A DNA stretch of 23,027 nucleotides from positions 1-23,027 of the IMG/VR virus record IMGVR_UViG_3300025840_000261; one strand, given 5' to 3'. This document shows, in pieces, positions 11,745-19,207 of the stretch. The translations under genes and the position numbers were made by a program. Source of the stretch: a virus. Below the pieces are notes generated by a model. That model searched no databases, was not told the DNA's origin, and saw only the letters and a list, made by a program, of their open reading frames with translations. Each line of letters begins with the position of its first letter. Within the stretch, counting starts at the first letter, position 1.

Positions 11745-11886
11745 AGTGACTCAGTTGTCTTTCAATTTCCACTTTAGCAGGAACCAGATGGGAAAGCAAG
11801 TGCTTTTCCCATTCATTACCACCAACGAGTGCGATGGCAGTATTTACCTGCTCTAGAGCAAGGACAAGTTTAGATTTTTCTTGCAT
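11734..11886 (-). CDS. Helical micro-protein (50 aa)
   Basis: Start set at the ATG 11886, which forms a TAATG junction with the upstream stop; an ATG at 11916 would add 10 residues and a 31-base overlap. The product MQEKSKLVLALEQVNTAIAL is amphipathic and helical, possibly a short coiled coil. Function unknown. Confidence 0.55.
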   Translation of the reverse strand: MQEKSKLVLALEQVNTAIALVGGNEWEKHLLSHLVPAKVEIERQLSHYEI

Positions 11887-12185
11887 TAGTAGCGAGAGGG
11901 AATTTTCAGATGCCATTTTTTGGCGATTTCGTCATCAATATCCAATTCATCCACGATGCGGTGGCCTAGAACCAACTGGAGGGCACCATCCGCTTTTTCT
12001 TTTTGGTTTTTATGATAAGTGATGATTTCTCCGATACAATCCTTCAAATCGTTATAGAATGTTTGAATAGATACGTCACTATCTTGTAGGTATTCGTCAA
12101 CGCTGTCTTGCAAACGATCTTTACGCTGTCGTTCGTACTCAGATTTCCAATCCATGTCAATTTCAGGGCGATTTTCAATAGTCAT
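11886..12185 (-). CDS. Acidic hypothetical protein (99 aa)
   Basis: ATG at 12185-12183, overlapping the stop of the operon's first gene by 11 bases; the longer frame to 12215 is less likely. Charged helical N-terminus (WKSEYERQRKDRLQDSVDEY) and an acidic C-terminus (DELDIDDEIAKKW). No known domain. Confidence 0.65.
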   Translation of the reverse strand: MTIENRPEIDMDWKSEYERQRKDRLQDSVDEYLQDSDVSIQTFYNDLKDCIGEIITYHKNQKEKADGALQLVLGHRIVDELDIDDEIAKKWHLKIPSRY

Positions 12186-12366
12186 AGGTAAATTCCTCAC
12201 AGCGACGGCGATCAAGGTATCCTAGCACCTCTTCACGCCATTCCATCAGTTCGTGGTAACATTTTTGATTGTGGGCACACTGGCGCAGCTCACTATCAGG
12301 CTTCAAAACGCTTTCATAGAATAGTCCAAGAGCATCACGACGTTTTTCGTGCTTTTCGTAGTCCAT
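12175..12366 (-). CDS. Small hypothetical protein (63 aa)
   Basis: First gene of the five-gene operon, ATG at 12366-12364 behind promoter H. Highly charged and helical (MDYEKHEKRRDALGLFYESV), with two Cys residues and an Arg-rich DRRRCEEF near the end. Function unknown. Confidence 0.65.
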   Translation of the reverse strand: MDYEKHEKRRDALGLFYESVLKPDSELRQCAHNQKCYHELMEWREEVLGYLDRRRCEEFTYDY

Positions 12367-12394
12367 GGGTTTGTCTCGTAGTAATACTATTTTA
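12366..12394 (-). promoter_or_regulatory. Promoter H (weak)
   Basis: TAAAAT at 12394-12389 or TAGTAT a few bases further in, 28 bases before the ATG at 12366. No -35 match. The call leans on the same position relative to the ATG as at other operons and on the hairpin just upstream. Confidence 0.4.
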
Positions 12395-12400
12395 GACCAA

Positions 12401-12428
12401 TATGAGGGAAAACTGGTATTCCCTCATA
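12401..12428 (-). terminator. 10-bp hairpin after the helicase gene
   Basis: TATGAGGGAA (12401-12410) and TTCCCTCATA (12419-12428) form a perfect 10-bp stem with an 8-base loop, 13 bases after the helicase stop at 12442. No strong U-run. Likely a terminator or RNA-end stabiliser. Confidence 0.55.
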
Positions 12429-12441
12429 CATTCTTAATGAT

Positions 12442-13692
12442 TCAGGCAAACTCAGTAGCAGCGATGCCCTTGACGAAAATGGCATCAATCACACGCTGCA
12501 GGCGCTTCTCAGTCTGCTTGCCGTAGTTCGTGAACACAGGTACAGTCACGAAACCTGTGCGCTTGCGATAGAACTGCAGTTGACCAGCAGGGATCTTACC
12601 AGAAGCGATGTCAGTAGCGTCATCACGATCAAGACGGATAACACGACCGATGGTTTGTGCCATCTCAATCACGGGAAGATTGCGAAGCAAAATGGTGTGA
12701 GTCAAACCAGGGCAGTTGATACCCTCAGAAAGGATGCTGTAGTGGAACATGATGAACTTGCGGTTAGGATCTTTGCCCCAAGCATCAAGAGTGTCAAAGA
12801 ACTCTTGACGACCAACTTTATCCATATTGACATAGGCACCGTGCTTGCTGGTGATATGCAGCACATCGTAACCTTTGTCAGCAAACTCCTGCATCACGTT
12901 CGTGCCAGTAAGCAGAGCCCACAGAACACGAGTGTTAGGAGCAGCAACCAGGATCTTCTGGGCAGAGTCCTCTTCCAGTTTATCTACGATGTCAACCAAA
13001 ACTTGACGATCGTTCTCAGCAGCAAGCAGAGACTTGTTACGCTCAAAGTCCACAACGTGAGGCAGAATGGTAGGAGGAATGATGCTGCCATTCTCCACCA
13101 GTTCAGGAGCAGGAACGTTGATCAGTTCAGAACCATACACATCAGTATTGTTCATGCTGATAGCACCGCCACGATACTTAGGAGTGGCAGTCAAATAGTA
13201 TGCTTGCTTAGCAGTCAGCGAAGCAGCAGCAACTTCCTTGAAGAAGTCACGACGCACAGAGTTGTGCGCCTCATCATAATAGATGGTATCTACGTCAATA
13301 CCTGCATCGTTGACACGACGAAGAGAATTGTAGGTAGTGAAAATCAGTTGGTGAACACCAGCAGTCTTACAGACAGCATCGTGGCACTTGATCTCTTGAA
13401 TCTTGGTGGTGCGGTTGCAGTCAACCTCACCGCTGTGAACATGCAGGACAGAAACATCTACCTTGCCGTTCAGTTCAGCAAAGAACTCTTCATAGAGTTG
13501 GACCGACAGCAGGATGCGAGGAGAGACCACTACGATGGTCTGAGAGGTCTCTGCCTGCTGCAGGCGACGGAGGCAGTCAAGGATCATCACAAGGGTCTTA
13601 CCGCCGCCTGTGGGGCAGGTAAGACGACCACGTGAGGCACGCTGCAGGGCGTCAAGCATACGCTGCTGGTGTGGGCGGAGGGTCAGGGTCAT
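12442..13692 (-). CDS. SF2 DEAH-box DNA helicase
   Basis: Start set at the ATG 13692 (416 aa), 28 bases after a TATACT box; the longer frame to 13758 passes through the promoter and terminator. Motifs in order: LRPHQQRMLDAL (5-16), Walker A CPTGGGKT (26-33), Walker B DEAH (140-143), motif III LTATP (167-171), and motif VI QTIGRVIRLDRD in the last quarter. This is a full two-RecA-domain ATPase of the type III restriction subunit/UvsW-like superfamily 2 group. It probably unwinds or remodels branched DNA during phage replication and recombination. It has its own promoter and hairpin end. There is no nuclease domain, so a restriction role is not supported by its sequence. Confidence 0.9.
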   Translation of the reverse strand: MTLTLRPHQQRMLDALQRASRGRLTCPTGGGKTLVMILDCLRRLQQAETSQTIVVVSPRILLSVQLYEEFFAELNGKVDVSVLHVHSGEVDCNRTTKIQEIKCHDAVCKTAGVHQLIFTTYNSLRRVNDAGIDVDTIYYDEAHNSVRRDFFKEVAAASLTAKQAYYLTATPKYRGGAISMNNTDVYGSELINVPAPELVENGSIIPPTILPHVVDFERNKSLLAAENDRQVLVDIVDKLEEDSAQKILVAAPNTRVLWALLTGTNVMQEFADKGYDVLHITSKHGAYVNMDKVGRQEFFDTLDAWGKDPNRKFIMFHYSILSEGINCPGLTHTILLRNLPVIEMAQTIGRVIRLDRDDATDIASGKIPAGQLQFYRKRTGFVTVPVFTNYGKQTEKRLQRVIDAIFVKGIAATEFA

Positions 13693-13720
13693 GTGGTGCG
13701 TCGTTGATGAGATAAGTATA
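13692..13720 (-). promoter_or_regulatory. Promoter I for helicase
   Basis: GCCC-TATACT (13720-13715), 28 bases before the ATG at 13692, starting just after the U-run of the terminator. No -35 match at 16-18 bases. Same GCCC-TATAnT class as A, B and E. Confidence 0.6.
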
Positions 13721-13726
13721 GGGCAC

Positions 13727-13749
13727 AAAAAAGGGGTCTTGCGACCCCT
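13727..13749 (-). terminator. Rho-independent terminator
   Basis: On the minus strand AGGGGTC-GCAA-GACCCCT is followed by a T-run (A-tract 13727-13732 on the plus strand): a 7-bp stem, 4-base loop and U-run, 13 bases after the stop at 13762. Confidence 0.85.
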
Positions 13750-13761
13750 GTGTGACACTTA

Positions 13762-13989
13762 TTAATCGTCCACTCGGTCAACCGATGCAATATCACATAC
13801 TGGCACCTCATGTTCGTTTGCAATTAGATACCAAGGCATGACTTGACCGTGATACTCAGGGTGTGCCTGAAAATTATCAGGGTAAATGCGATCACCCAGA
13901 TACTTTACTTCGCTTTCTGGAATATTGTGCTCTCGTAACATTGCTTGCAGCTGCAAGTGAATCAACTCTGGTTGCGTAGGCACTTTCAT
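13762..13989 (-). CDS. Hypothetical protein (75 aa)
   Basis: ATG at 13989 with a strong purine-rich ribosome site (AAGGAGTGGAGAAAGA). The product has a helical first third (MKVPTQPELIHLQLQAML) and a Pro/His-containing middle (NFQAHPEYHGQVMPWYL). It overlaps the 3' end of the DUF4385 gene by 98 bases in another frame. Last gene before the terminator. Function unknown. Confidence 0.65.
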   Translation of the reverse strand: MKVPTQPELIHLQLQAMLREHNIPESEVKYLGDRIYPDNFQAHPEYHGQVMPWYLIANEHEVPVCDIASVDRVDD

Positions 13990-14443
13990 TCTTTCTCCAC
14001 TCCTTTCTCATGATTTGATATGTTGAATTGTAAGCAGCAAGATCTCTAACTTTCTTGAATACTTGTGCTGCTTTTGCTTTTTCGTTTACTTTCCAGTCTT
14101 TTTCTTGGGGTCGCACTTCTCCAAGCGAATCGTATTTGCGTCCACTTGAATGATTCGCATATCGTCTAGCTCTTGTGAAACCCATCTCAAGGAATTTCCT
14201 CGCCATGTCCATTCCAATAAAATCACCTTGCGAGAGATAATTCTGGAACATCTCGTATATCTTAGCAGAAGATTTATGAGCAGTATCTTCATCTACGAAT
14301 CTCCAGTTAGAACAAATGTCGTTTGTATAAGGGCGAACCAATAGAACCCCTTGCTCGCCTCTTCCAATACGATAAAGTTTGCGAGTTTCTGGATCTGTAA
14401 AGTCCAAATCTTCATAAGGGAGTTCATAACAAAACTCAAGCAT
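13892..14443 (-). CDS. DUF4385 family protein
   Basis: A 183-aa protein recognised by its conserved block: IGRGEQGVLLVRPYTNDIC, then WRF, an acidic helix, GDFIGMDMARKFLEMGFTRA and RRYANHSSGRKYD. These features match DUF4385, a family I know from cyanobacteria, other bacteria and phages, with no known function. The family core ends around MRKEWRK (about residue 150); the last 30 residues run through the next gene in another frame and may be an extension peculiar to this phage. The promoter in front is near-consensus. Confidence 0.85.
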   Translation of the reverse strand: MLEFCYELPYEDLDFTDPETRKLYRIGRGEQGVLLVRPYTNDICSNWRFVDEDTAHKSSAKIYEMFQNYLSQGDFIGMDMARKFLEMGFTRARRYANHSSGRKYDSLGEVRPQEKDWKVNEKAKAAQVFKKVRDLAAYNSTYQIMRKEWRKNESAYATRVDSLAAASNVTRAQYSRKRSKVSG

Positions 14444-14465
14444 GGGTTTTCGCTAGTGCCCGACA

Positions 14466-14494
14466 AGGATAGCATGGCGTCAGGCAGTTGTCAA
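14466..14494 (-). promoter_or_regulatory. Sigma70-type promoter TTGACA-N17-TATCCT
   Basis: -35 TTGACA (14494-14489), a 17-base spacer, and -10 TATCCT (14471-14466), 28 bases before the ATG at 14443. It separates the tail module from the accessory operons and is likely an early promoter. Confidence 0.75.
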
Positions 14495-14497
14495 GGA

Positions 14498-14836
14498 TTA
14501 TTTGTTCGTCCAGCAAATTCCACCTTGAGTATCAACTATAAAGCAATCAATTCTATAGTTTGGATTGATATCTTCAATCTCTGCAACATTAGGAAAATAA
14601 GAAGATGCATCTCCAAGAGCAAGATCAAAATTACGATACTTGATAATTCTCATCTGACCAGTAACAAGAGAATTGACAATCTCCACAGGCATCTTATCCC
14701 TATAGAAATCAACTGCTTCTTGCTTCAACTCATCAGTAGAATCTTCCCAACATGGTTGAAAGACCAATAGAACATTTTTAGTTACTTTTGTGTAATCTTC
14801 CAATATTTCAGATAATCTTAAACAATCTAGTTCCAT
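14498..14836 (-). CDS. Hypothetical protein (112 aa), end of tail module
   Basis: ATG at 14836-14834, one base after the stop of the PKHD-type oxygenase. The protein mixes helices with a C-terminal strand region (NYRIDCFIVDTQGGICWTNK); the CFIVD and GGICW ends suggest a small alpha/beta domain. No motif recognised. Last gene of the structural operon. Confidence 0.7.
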   Translation of the reverse strand: MELDCLRLSEILEDYTKVTKNVLLVFQPCWEDSTDELKQEAVDFYRDKMPVEIVNSLVTGQMRIIKYRNFDLALGDASSYFPNVAEIEDINPNYRIDCFIVDTQGGICWTNK

Positions 14837-14837
14837 T

Positions 14838-15524
14838 TTAGTTACGTTTGGTAGCGATTCCAGAAAAATTGCCGTATTTTCTCATCAAATTAAATTTCAC
14901 ATTTAATAATTCATTATAAAAATTTCTACCCATTTTTTCAAGGGCTTCATCAGAATATTTAGACCACATACAATTAAAATCTGAAATTATTGATCTAATA
15001 TCCTTGTCCTGAATACAAGATTCTGACCAGAATACGCATACTTTTCTCACTCCAGACTTAACTTCTTTTACTTCATGCATGAGTCCTGTAGGATAAACCA
15101 AACATTTTCCAGCATCTAACTTATAAAGAAGATCTTGATTTCCAACTTTTAAACAAAGCTCACCTCCCTCGTATTCATCAGGAGAATTTAGAAATACAGT
15201 AGTACTATAATCAGTACGAAATTGACCAGAAGAATAATCATCTAAGTGAGAATGATAATACATTCCCTTTTCATATTTACAAAACAACATGCCATTAAAA
15301 GACTTACATAATGTTATTTGTCTATAATCATTTGATCTATTTAAGATATCACACATATAATAAATCAATTCTGTATGTTCATATCCTTCTAATTGTAAGT
15401 TATTTTTTATTTTATCACTACTATAAGAAGCGGATACAGATCCATCACTAAAATCGGAAATATCAAATATTTTGTTTATGTGGTCTATTTGGGTTTTATC
15501 AAGCAAATCAATAGTGTAAATCAT
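14838..15524 (-). CDS. PKHD-type 2-oxoglutarate/Fe(II) oxygenase
   Basis: A 228-aa protein with the iron-binding triad His93-x-Asp95 (in YHSHLDD) and His150 (GLMHEV), and Arg160 to bind 2-oxoglutarate. The stretches TTVFLNSPDEYEGGELCL and LVYPTGLMHEVKEVKSGVRK match PKHD-type (PiuC-like) hydroxylases. These enzymes use O2 and 2-oxoglutarate to hydroxylate a protein or small-molecule substrate. It lies in the tail gene operon, so hydroxylation of a virion protein is plausible but unproven. The first 80 residues form a family-typical helical N-terminus. Confidence 0.88.
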   Translation of the reverse strand: MIYTIDLLDKTQIDHINKIFDISDFSDGSVSASYSSDKIKNNLQLEGYEHTELIYYMCDILNRSNDYRQITLCKSFNGMLFCKYEKGMYYHSHLDDYSSGQFRTDYSTTVFLNSPDEYEGGELCLKVGNQDLLYKLDAGKCLVYPTGLMHEVKEVKSGVRKVCVFWSESCIQDKDIRSIISDFNCMWSKYSDEALEKMGRNFYNELLNVKFNLMRKYGNFSGIATKRN

Positions 15525-15530
15525 ATTATT

Positions 15531-16382
15531 TTACATATCGGAAGATGTTACATTCAACTCTACTCTAAGATTTGGATCCACCAGAGAAAGTTTAGAATTA
15601 ATTACATCTATTGCTTCCGTCATATCAGTTTGATTGGAAAGATCGTCCAACAACCCATCCAGATTGACATCAAGAGATGGCAATCTAAGAGATTTTACAA
15701 GATTATACACAGATTGTTTTGCAGAAAGAGTTGCAATATTTACAAAGTGCTTTGGAGAACTTAAATATTCCTCTCCTGGATATAGTTTCAAAAAATTATC
15801 AGGAGCAATTGGGAAAAGAATATCAACGTAATTATTGTTTACCCATGGATCACTTTGCGGCATGTCTCTCAAAAACTGCCTATATTGTCTCCACAAATTT
15901 GCTTCTTCTTCACTTTTTTGAGAAATAACATCAGGGAGCATTACCCAATCAGAAATTTTTAACAGTTGATCTCTATGTGTCCTATACCTCACTACAAACA
16001 TATTGAAATTTTTTTCAATTTCACTTCTCACATAATCATGCTGTACTCTAAGTTGTTCTAATCTTTTAGTCTCAAAATATGAAGTGAAGTAAAATAATAG
16101 ATTTTTAGCATCTTCCAAGGACAAATCATTATAATCATATACTCTTGAACAATTAGCTTTTAAGGTGTAATCATAATAATCCTTTTCTCTTTCACAAAAA
16201 TAAGATCCATCACTAAAATAAGTAAAATAAACAATTCTATCTTTTGGGTGCCACCACTCCTGCGGCAAAGTTTTTGAAAAAGATTCATAGTCTGCGCTAT
16301 TAAAAGGCACAACTTTATCTTTATAAAGCATTTGACCAGACTTTACAATTATCTGGAATATAGCAGTGATGTTGGTTTCCAT
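15531..16382 (-). CDS. Tail-fibre assembly chaperone-like protein
   Basis: A 283-aa protein. Residues about 137-176 read RDQLLKISDWVMLPD, then WRQYRQFLRDMPQ, the pattern of the phage tail assembly chaperone family (R-x-x-LL-x-x-SDW...PD...W-x-x-YRQ-x-LRD-P). The N-terminal third is Tyr/Asp-rich, and the C-terminal 90 residues look like a separate acidic helical domain. It lies between two oxygenase genes and just after the tail-collar genes, as expected for a fibre assembly factor. The motif is good; the functional role is inferred from the family. Confidence 0.7.
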   Translation of the reverse strand: METNITAIFQIIVKSGQMLYKDKVVPFNSADYESFSKTLPQEWWHPKDRIVYFTYFSDGSYFCEREKDYYDYTLKANCSRVYDYNDLSLEDAKNLLFYFTSYFETKRLEQLRVQHDYVRSEIEKNFNMFVVRYRTHRDQLLKISDWVMLPDVISQKSEEEANLWRQYRQFLRDMPQSDPWVNNNYVDILFPIAPDNFLKLYPGEEYLSSPKHFVNIATLSAKQSVYNLVKSLRLPSLDVNLDGLLDDLSNQTDMTEAIDVINSKLSLVDPNLRVELNVTSSDM

Positions 16383-16387
16383 TTTTA

Positions 16388-17023
16388 CTAAGATACGTTA
16401 ACGTTAATATACCACCCAGTCAAAATATATTTATTTTGAGAATAAACTGTCAATCCACGATGAACGTGAGTAAATCCAGCAGGCCAGATAACACAAGTTC
16501 CTGCTTTTGGTTTAATTCTTCTTTTTTGATACAAGAATTCGGTTTCACCTTCTTCCTCTGGCATATCATTTAAATAAATTGCCCACACAAGAACTCTCTG
16601 TGCCATATTAGATCCAGCATTTTCATAATGCCAAACATGATATCCTCCTTCTGGAGGAGTTCTTTGCATTTTAACGTCGGTTGAAATCAATCCAATATTA
16701 GCTATTTGACCATAATTTTGAATATAATCAAGAAAACATGATTGAAGATACTGATTTGCTGTAGATGTTAAACTAACACTACAATGATTTAGCATCAACC
16801 CAACATCTTTTCTACCAATATTTTTATCGGGAAACTGTCCCACACCATTCATTACCGAATTTAAATTATTAGATGAAGCTTCTGTAGAAACTTGCTCTTC
16901 AAAAAAATCTATAAATTTTTTGCAAACTGACTTTGGCATATGATTATGCCAAACTCCAATAAAATCATCAAACTCACCATCCATCAATTCAACAGGTTTG
17001 ATGGGAACAATCTGTCTACTCAT
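16388..17023 (-). CDS. 2-oxoglutarate/Fe(II) oxygenase
   Basis: A 211-aa protein with His132-x-Glu134 (VWHYENAG) and a distal His in PAGFTHVHRG (His186 or His188), a 2OG-Fe(II) oxygenase pattern in which Glu replaces the usual Asp. LVWAIYLNDMPEEEGETEFL and RIKPKAGTCVIWPAGFTHV are typical core strands. It differs from the PKHD-type enzyme downstream in length and motif. Genes like this are common in T4-like cyanophage tail regions. Substrate unknown; a structural protein is possible. Confidence 0.87.
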   Translation of the reverse strand: MSRQIVPIKPVELMDGEFDDFIGVWHNHMPKSVCKKFIDFFEEQVSTEASSNNLNSVMNGVGQFPDKNIGRKDVGLMLNHCSVSLTSTANQYLQSCFLDYIQNYGQIANIGLISTDVKMQRTPPEGGYHVWHYENAGSNMAQRVLVWAIYLNDMPEEEGETEFLYQKRRIKPKAGTCVIWPAGFTHVHRGLTVYSQNKYILTGWYINVNVS

Positions 17024-17037
17024 AATATCCTCAATTT

Positions 17038-19203
17038 TTAATATGCTTTTATGAGATATTTAGTCCTAAAGAAATCGGTGAGTAAATTAAACTCTTCCGC
17101 TGCTTGTAAACGCACAGATATGGCACTATCAAATGATAATCTAGAAGTATCAGATAATCTAACAACAGCAGGTCTTATAGTAATTGCAATATCATTTAAA
17201 ACAGAAATAGTTTTTTCAATTTGACTTCCTATGCTTCGATTTTCAGGCCAAGATGGAAGTGGTCCCACATCAGCTGCTGCTCCAGAATATAATCCATTTG
17301 GTGTTTGTGTTGCTCCTTCATCAACAAAAGTAAGATCCACACCCCCACCAGTTCCGAAAGTAGTAGGATTTCCTGGAACAGTTTCAACAACTCCACCAAT
17401 TATATTTGGTTCATCCCAAAAAATCATATGAGAATGCTTTTGTAATGGTGCTGGTTCGTCACCAGCACCAAAAGAAAATGATCCTCCAGTACCACTAACG
17501 ACTACTCTGCCGATTCCGTAATTATCCCATATTCCAACCCCACCACCATCAAATTCTATTGTTGTCGGTGTTGTGGTGTCCTGAGGAGTATCTATAATTT
17601 GCCCTGAATTAGATCCTGGCCTAGAAGTATTTTGATCTGGATCGTCTCTATCCACTTCAGCAGCAGCATATGCAAACACTTCTATTGTAAAGTTGCTGCC
17701 CCTAAGATTTGATGCAACTGGTATTGATTGGACAAACCAATTGGCATACTCAGCATCCCACCTATCAAAATTGGTTACGGTATTTCCATCTGCATCAGTT
17801 TTTGTATCACCAGCAAATGAACTATTTCTGAAACTAGGTATAAGTAGTATGTTTCCAGAACTAACAGAGACTCCACCAACTATAGAACTAAATCGTATAA
17901 ATAAACTCTCATCTTGCTCTGTTATAGTTGTTCCAATAGGACCTGGATAGAACTCTGCTGGGACAGGAGCGAGTGGATCAGGACTATCAGAACCTGTTCC
18001 TGGTACAAGACCATTAACTGGATTGCCATCACTATTTAGAGCTATGCCCGATCCATTGAATCTAAAGACAGAACCAGCACCATTTGGTCTTTCACCGCCA
18101 TTTTGATCATTACCAGCTATGAATTCAATCTGCACAGATTCAATCTGAGATCCATCAGGAATAACTCTAGAAACACTTCTTGTTAGTTGATTTGAACTTC
18201 CATCTTTAAACCAAACGTACTGCGTTGTAGGTGTAAATTCACTACTTGGAGGAAATCCAAATCCACTAAATGATCCGCTAGGACTACTTTGAAAAGTTCC
18301 GATCGCAACTCCATCTGGAAGAGACCCACCACCAGAAAGACCAAAAAATACAGGTCCAGATTCAATAATACTAATTCCAGATTCAACGGGTGTTGCGTCT
18401 CCTATAAGCGGCCATCTTCTCAACCTACGATTAAAATTTCTAATACTTCCAGTAGTCTCACTAAAAATTCTAAACAAAGCATTTGGCGATTCTCCAATTG
18501 GAATCGCACCACCCGTTGCCGCTTTTGCAGTAGTATTTCCAATTGCTACTCCAGAAATAAAATGAAAGTGTGGAGGTATAGCAGCTACTGTTCTCTCTGA
18601 TATTGGTCCAACACCAAATGTAATGTCTCCACTAAGTTCACAATCAAATATATCAACAACACTCTCAAATCCCTGCGAACGATAAGATCCCAAGGAAAAA
18701 GTATCAACAGAATTTCCTCCAATAACACCAGGATCAGAAGGAGATCCAGGAGTTATTTCACTACCTTCAGGCAATTGACGCAATGTATTTATAGTATAAA
18801 ATCCCCCAGTAGATCCTGAAATATCAAGACCTCCGCCACCAGGATTGCCATCGGGACCAGAATTGAATGGTAAAAAAAGACTGGATCCAGAATTTCCATT
18901 TAATCTACCAGTTCCACATATCTTCTTTGATCTATAATCTGGTAATTTAAAATTAACATTAGGAGTTCCTCCATATGTGTTACCAATAACACTATAAAGA
19001 GCACGATATTCTGCAACATTTAATGTTCTACCATCACACTCCAACCACCCAGGATAAGTAGAATCGATATTCCAAGCTTGCGCTTCTGCTGGTTCATTAC
19101 TCGCAAAAGAAGAATTTGGATAACTTCTTGGTCGAACAATAGAAACAACAGATCCTATTGCAGCGCCGTTCTTTTCAGTTTCTTTGTTATATTTTACTGG
19201 CAT
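17038..19203 (-). CDS. Large tail-collar domain protein (721 aa)
   Basis: A Phage Tail Collar domain lies at about residues 44-102 (YPGWLECDGRTLNVAEYRAL..., NFKLPDYRSKKICGTG). A very long Gly/Ser/Pro/Asn-rich middle (about 110-640) has few Cys or charged clusters. The C-terminus ends KYLIKAY. The N-terminus (MPVKYNKETEKNGAAIGSVV) resembles those of the two smaller collar proteins encoded just upstream. Collar proteins sit at the baseplate or fibre end of the virion and often take part in host binding. The long middle part is probably surface exposed and variable. More than twice as long as its 292-aa paralogue. Confidence 0.88.
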   Translation of the reverse strand: MPVKYNKETEKNGAAIGSVVSIVRPRSYPNSSFASNEPAEAQAWNIDSTYPGWLECDGRTLNVAEYRALYSVIGNTYGGTPNVNFKLPDYRSKKICGTGRLNGNSGSSLFLPFNSGPDGNPGGGGLDISGSTGGFYTINTLRQLPEGSEITPGSPSDPGVIGGNSVDTFSLGSYRSQGFESVVDIFDCELSGDITFGVGPISERTVAAIPPHFHFISGVAIGNTTAKAATGGAIPIGESPNALFRIFSETTGSIRNFNRRLRRWPLIGDATPVESGISIIESGPVFFGLSGGGSLPDGVAIGTFQSSPSGSFSGFGFPPSSEFTPTTQYVWFKDGSSNQLTRSVSRVIPDGSQIESVQIEFIAGNDQNGGERPNGAGSVFRFNGSGIALNSDGNPVNGLVPGTGSDSPDPLAPVPAEFYPGPIGTTITEQDESLFIRFSSIVGGVSVSSGNILLIPSFRNSSFAGDTKTDADGNTVTNFDRWDAEYANWFVQSIPVASNLRGSNFTIEVFAYAAAEVDRDDPDQNTSRPGSNSGQIIDTPQDTTTPTTIEFDGGGVGIWDNYGIGRVVVSGTGGSFSFGAGDEPAPLQKHSHMIFWDEPNIIGGVVETVPGNPTTFGTGGGVDLTFVDEGATQTPNGLYSGAAADVGPLPSWPENRSIGSQIEKTISVLNDIAITIRPAVVRLSDTSRLSFDSAISVRLQAAEEFNLLTDFFRTKYLIKAY

Positions 19204-19207
19204 GACT

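Noticed and set aside
12580-13635. A 351-codon open frame on the plus strand
   Set aside because: It lies fully antisense to the helicase, whose motifs are complete. The product has no domain-like composition, and every other gene is on the minus strand.
12442-13692. Helicase as a type III restriction (res) subunit
   Set aside because: The protein ends after the helicase core with no nuclease domain, and no Mod-type partner is adjacent in the operon.
18786-18793. A second TATAAATA late-promoter match on the minus strand
   Set aside because: It lies in the middle of the 721-aa collar gene with no start codon nearby and no hairpin; a chance match in AT-rich DNA.
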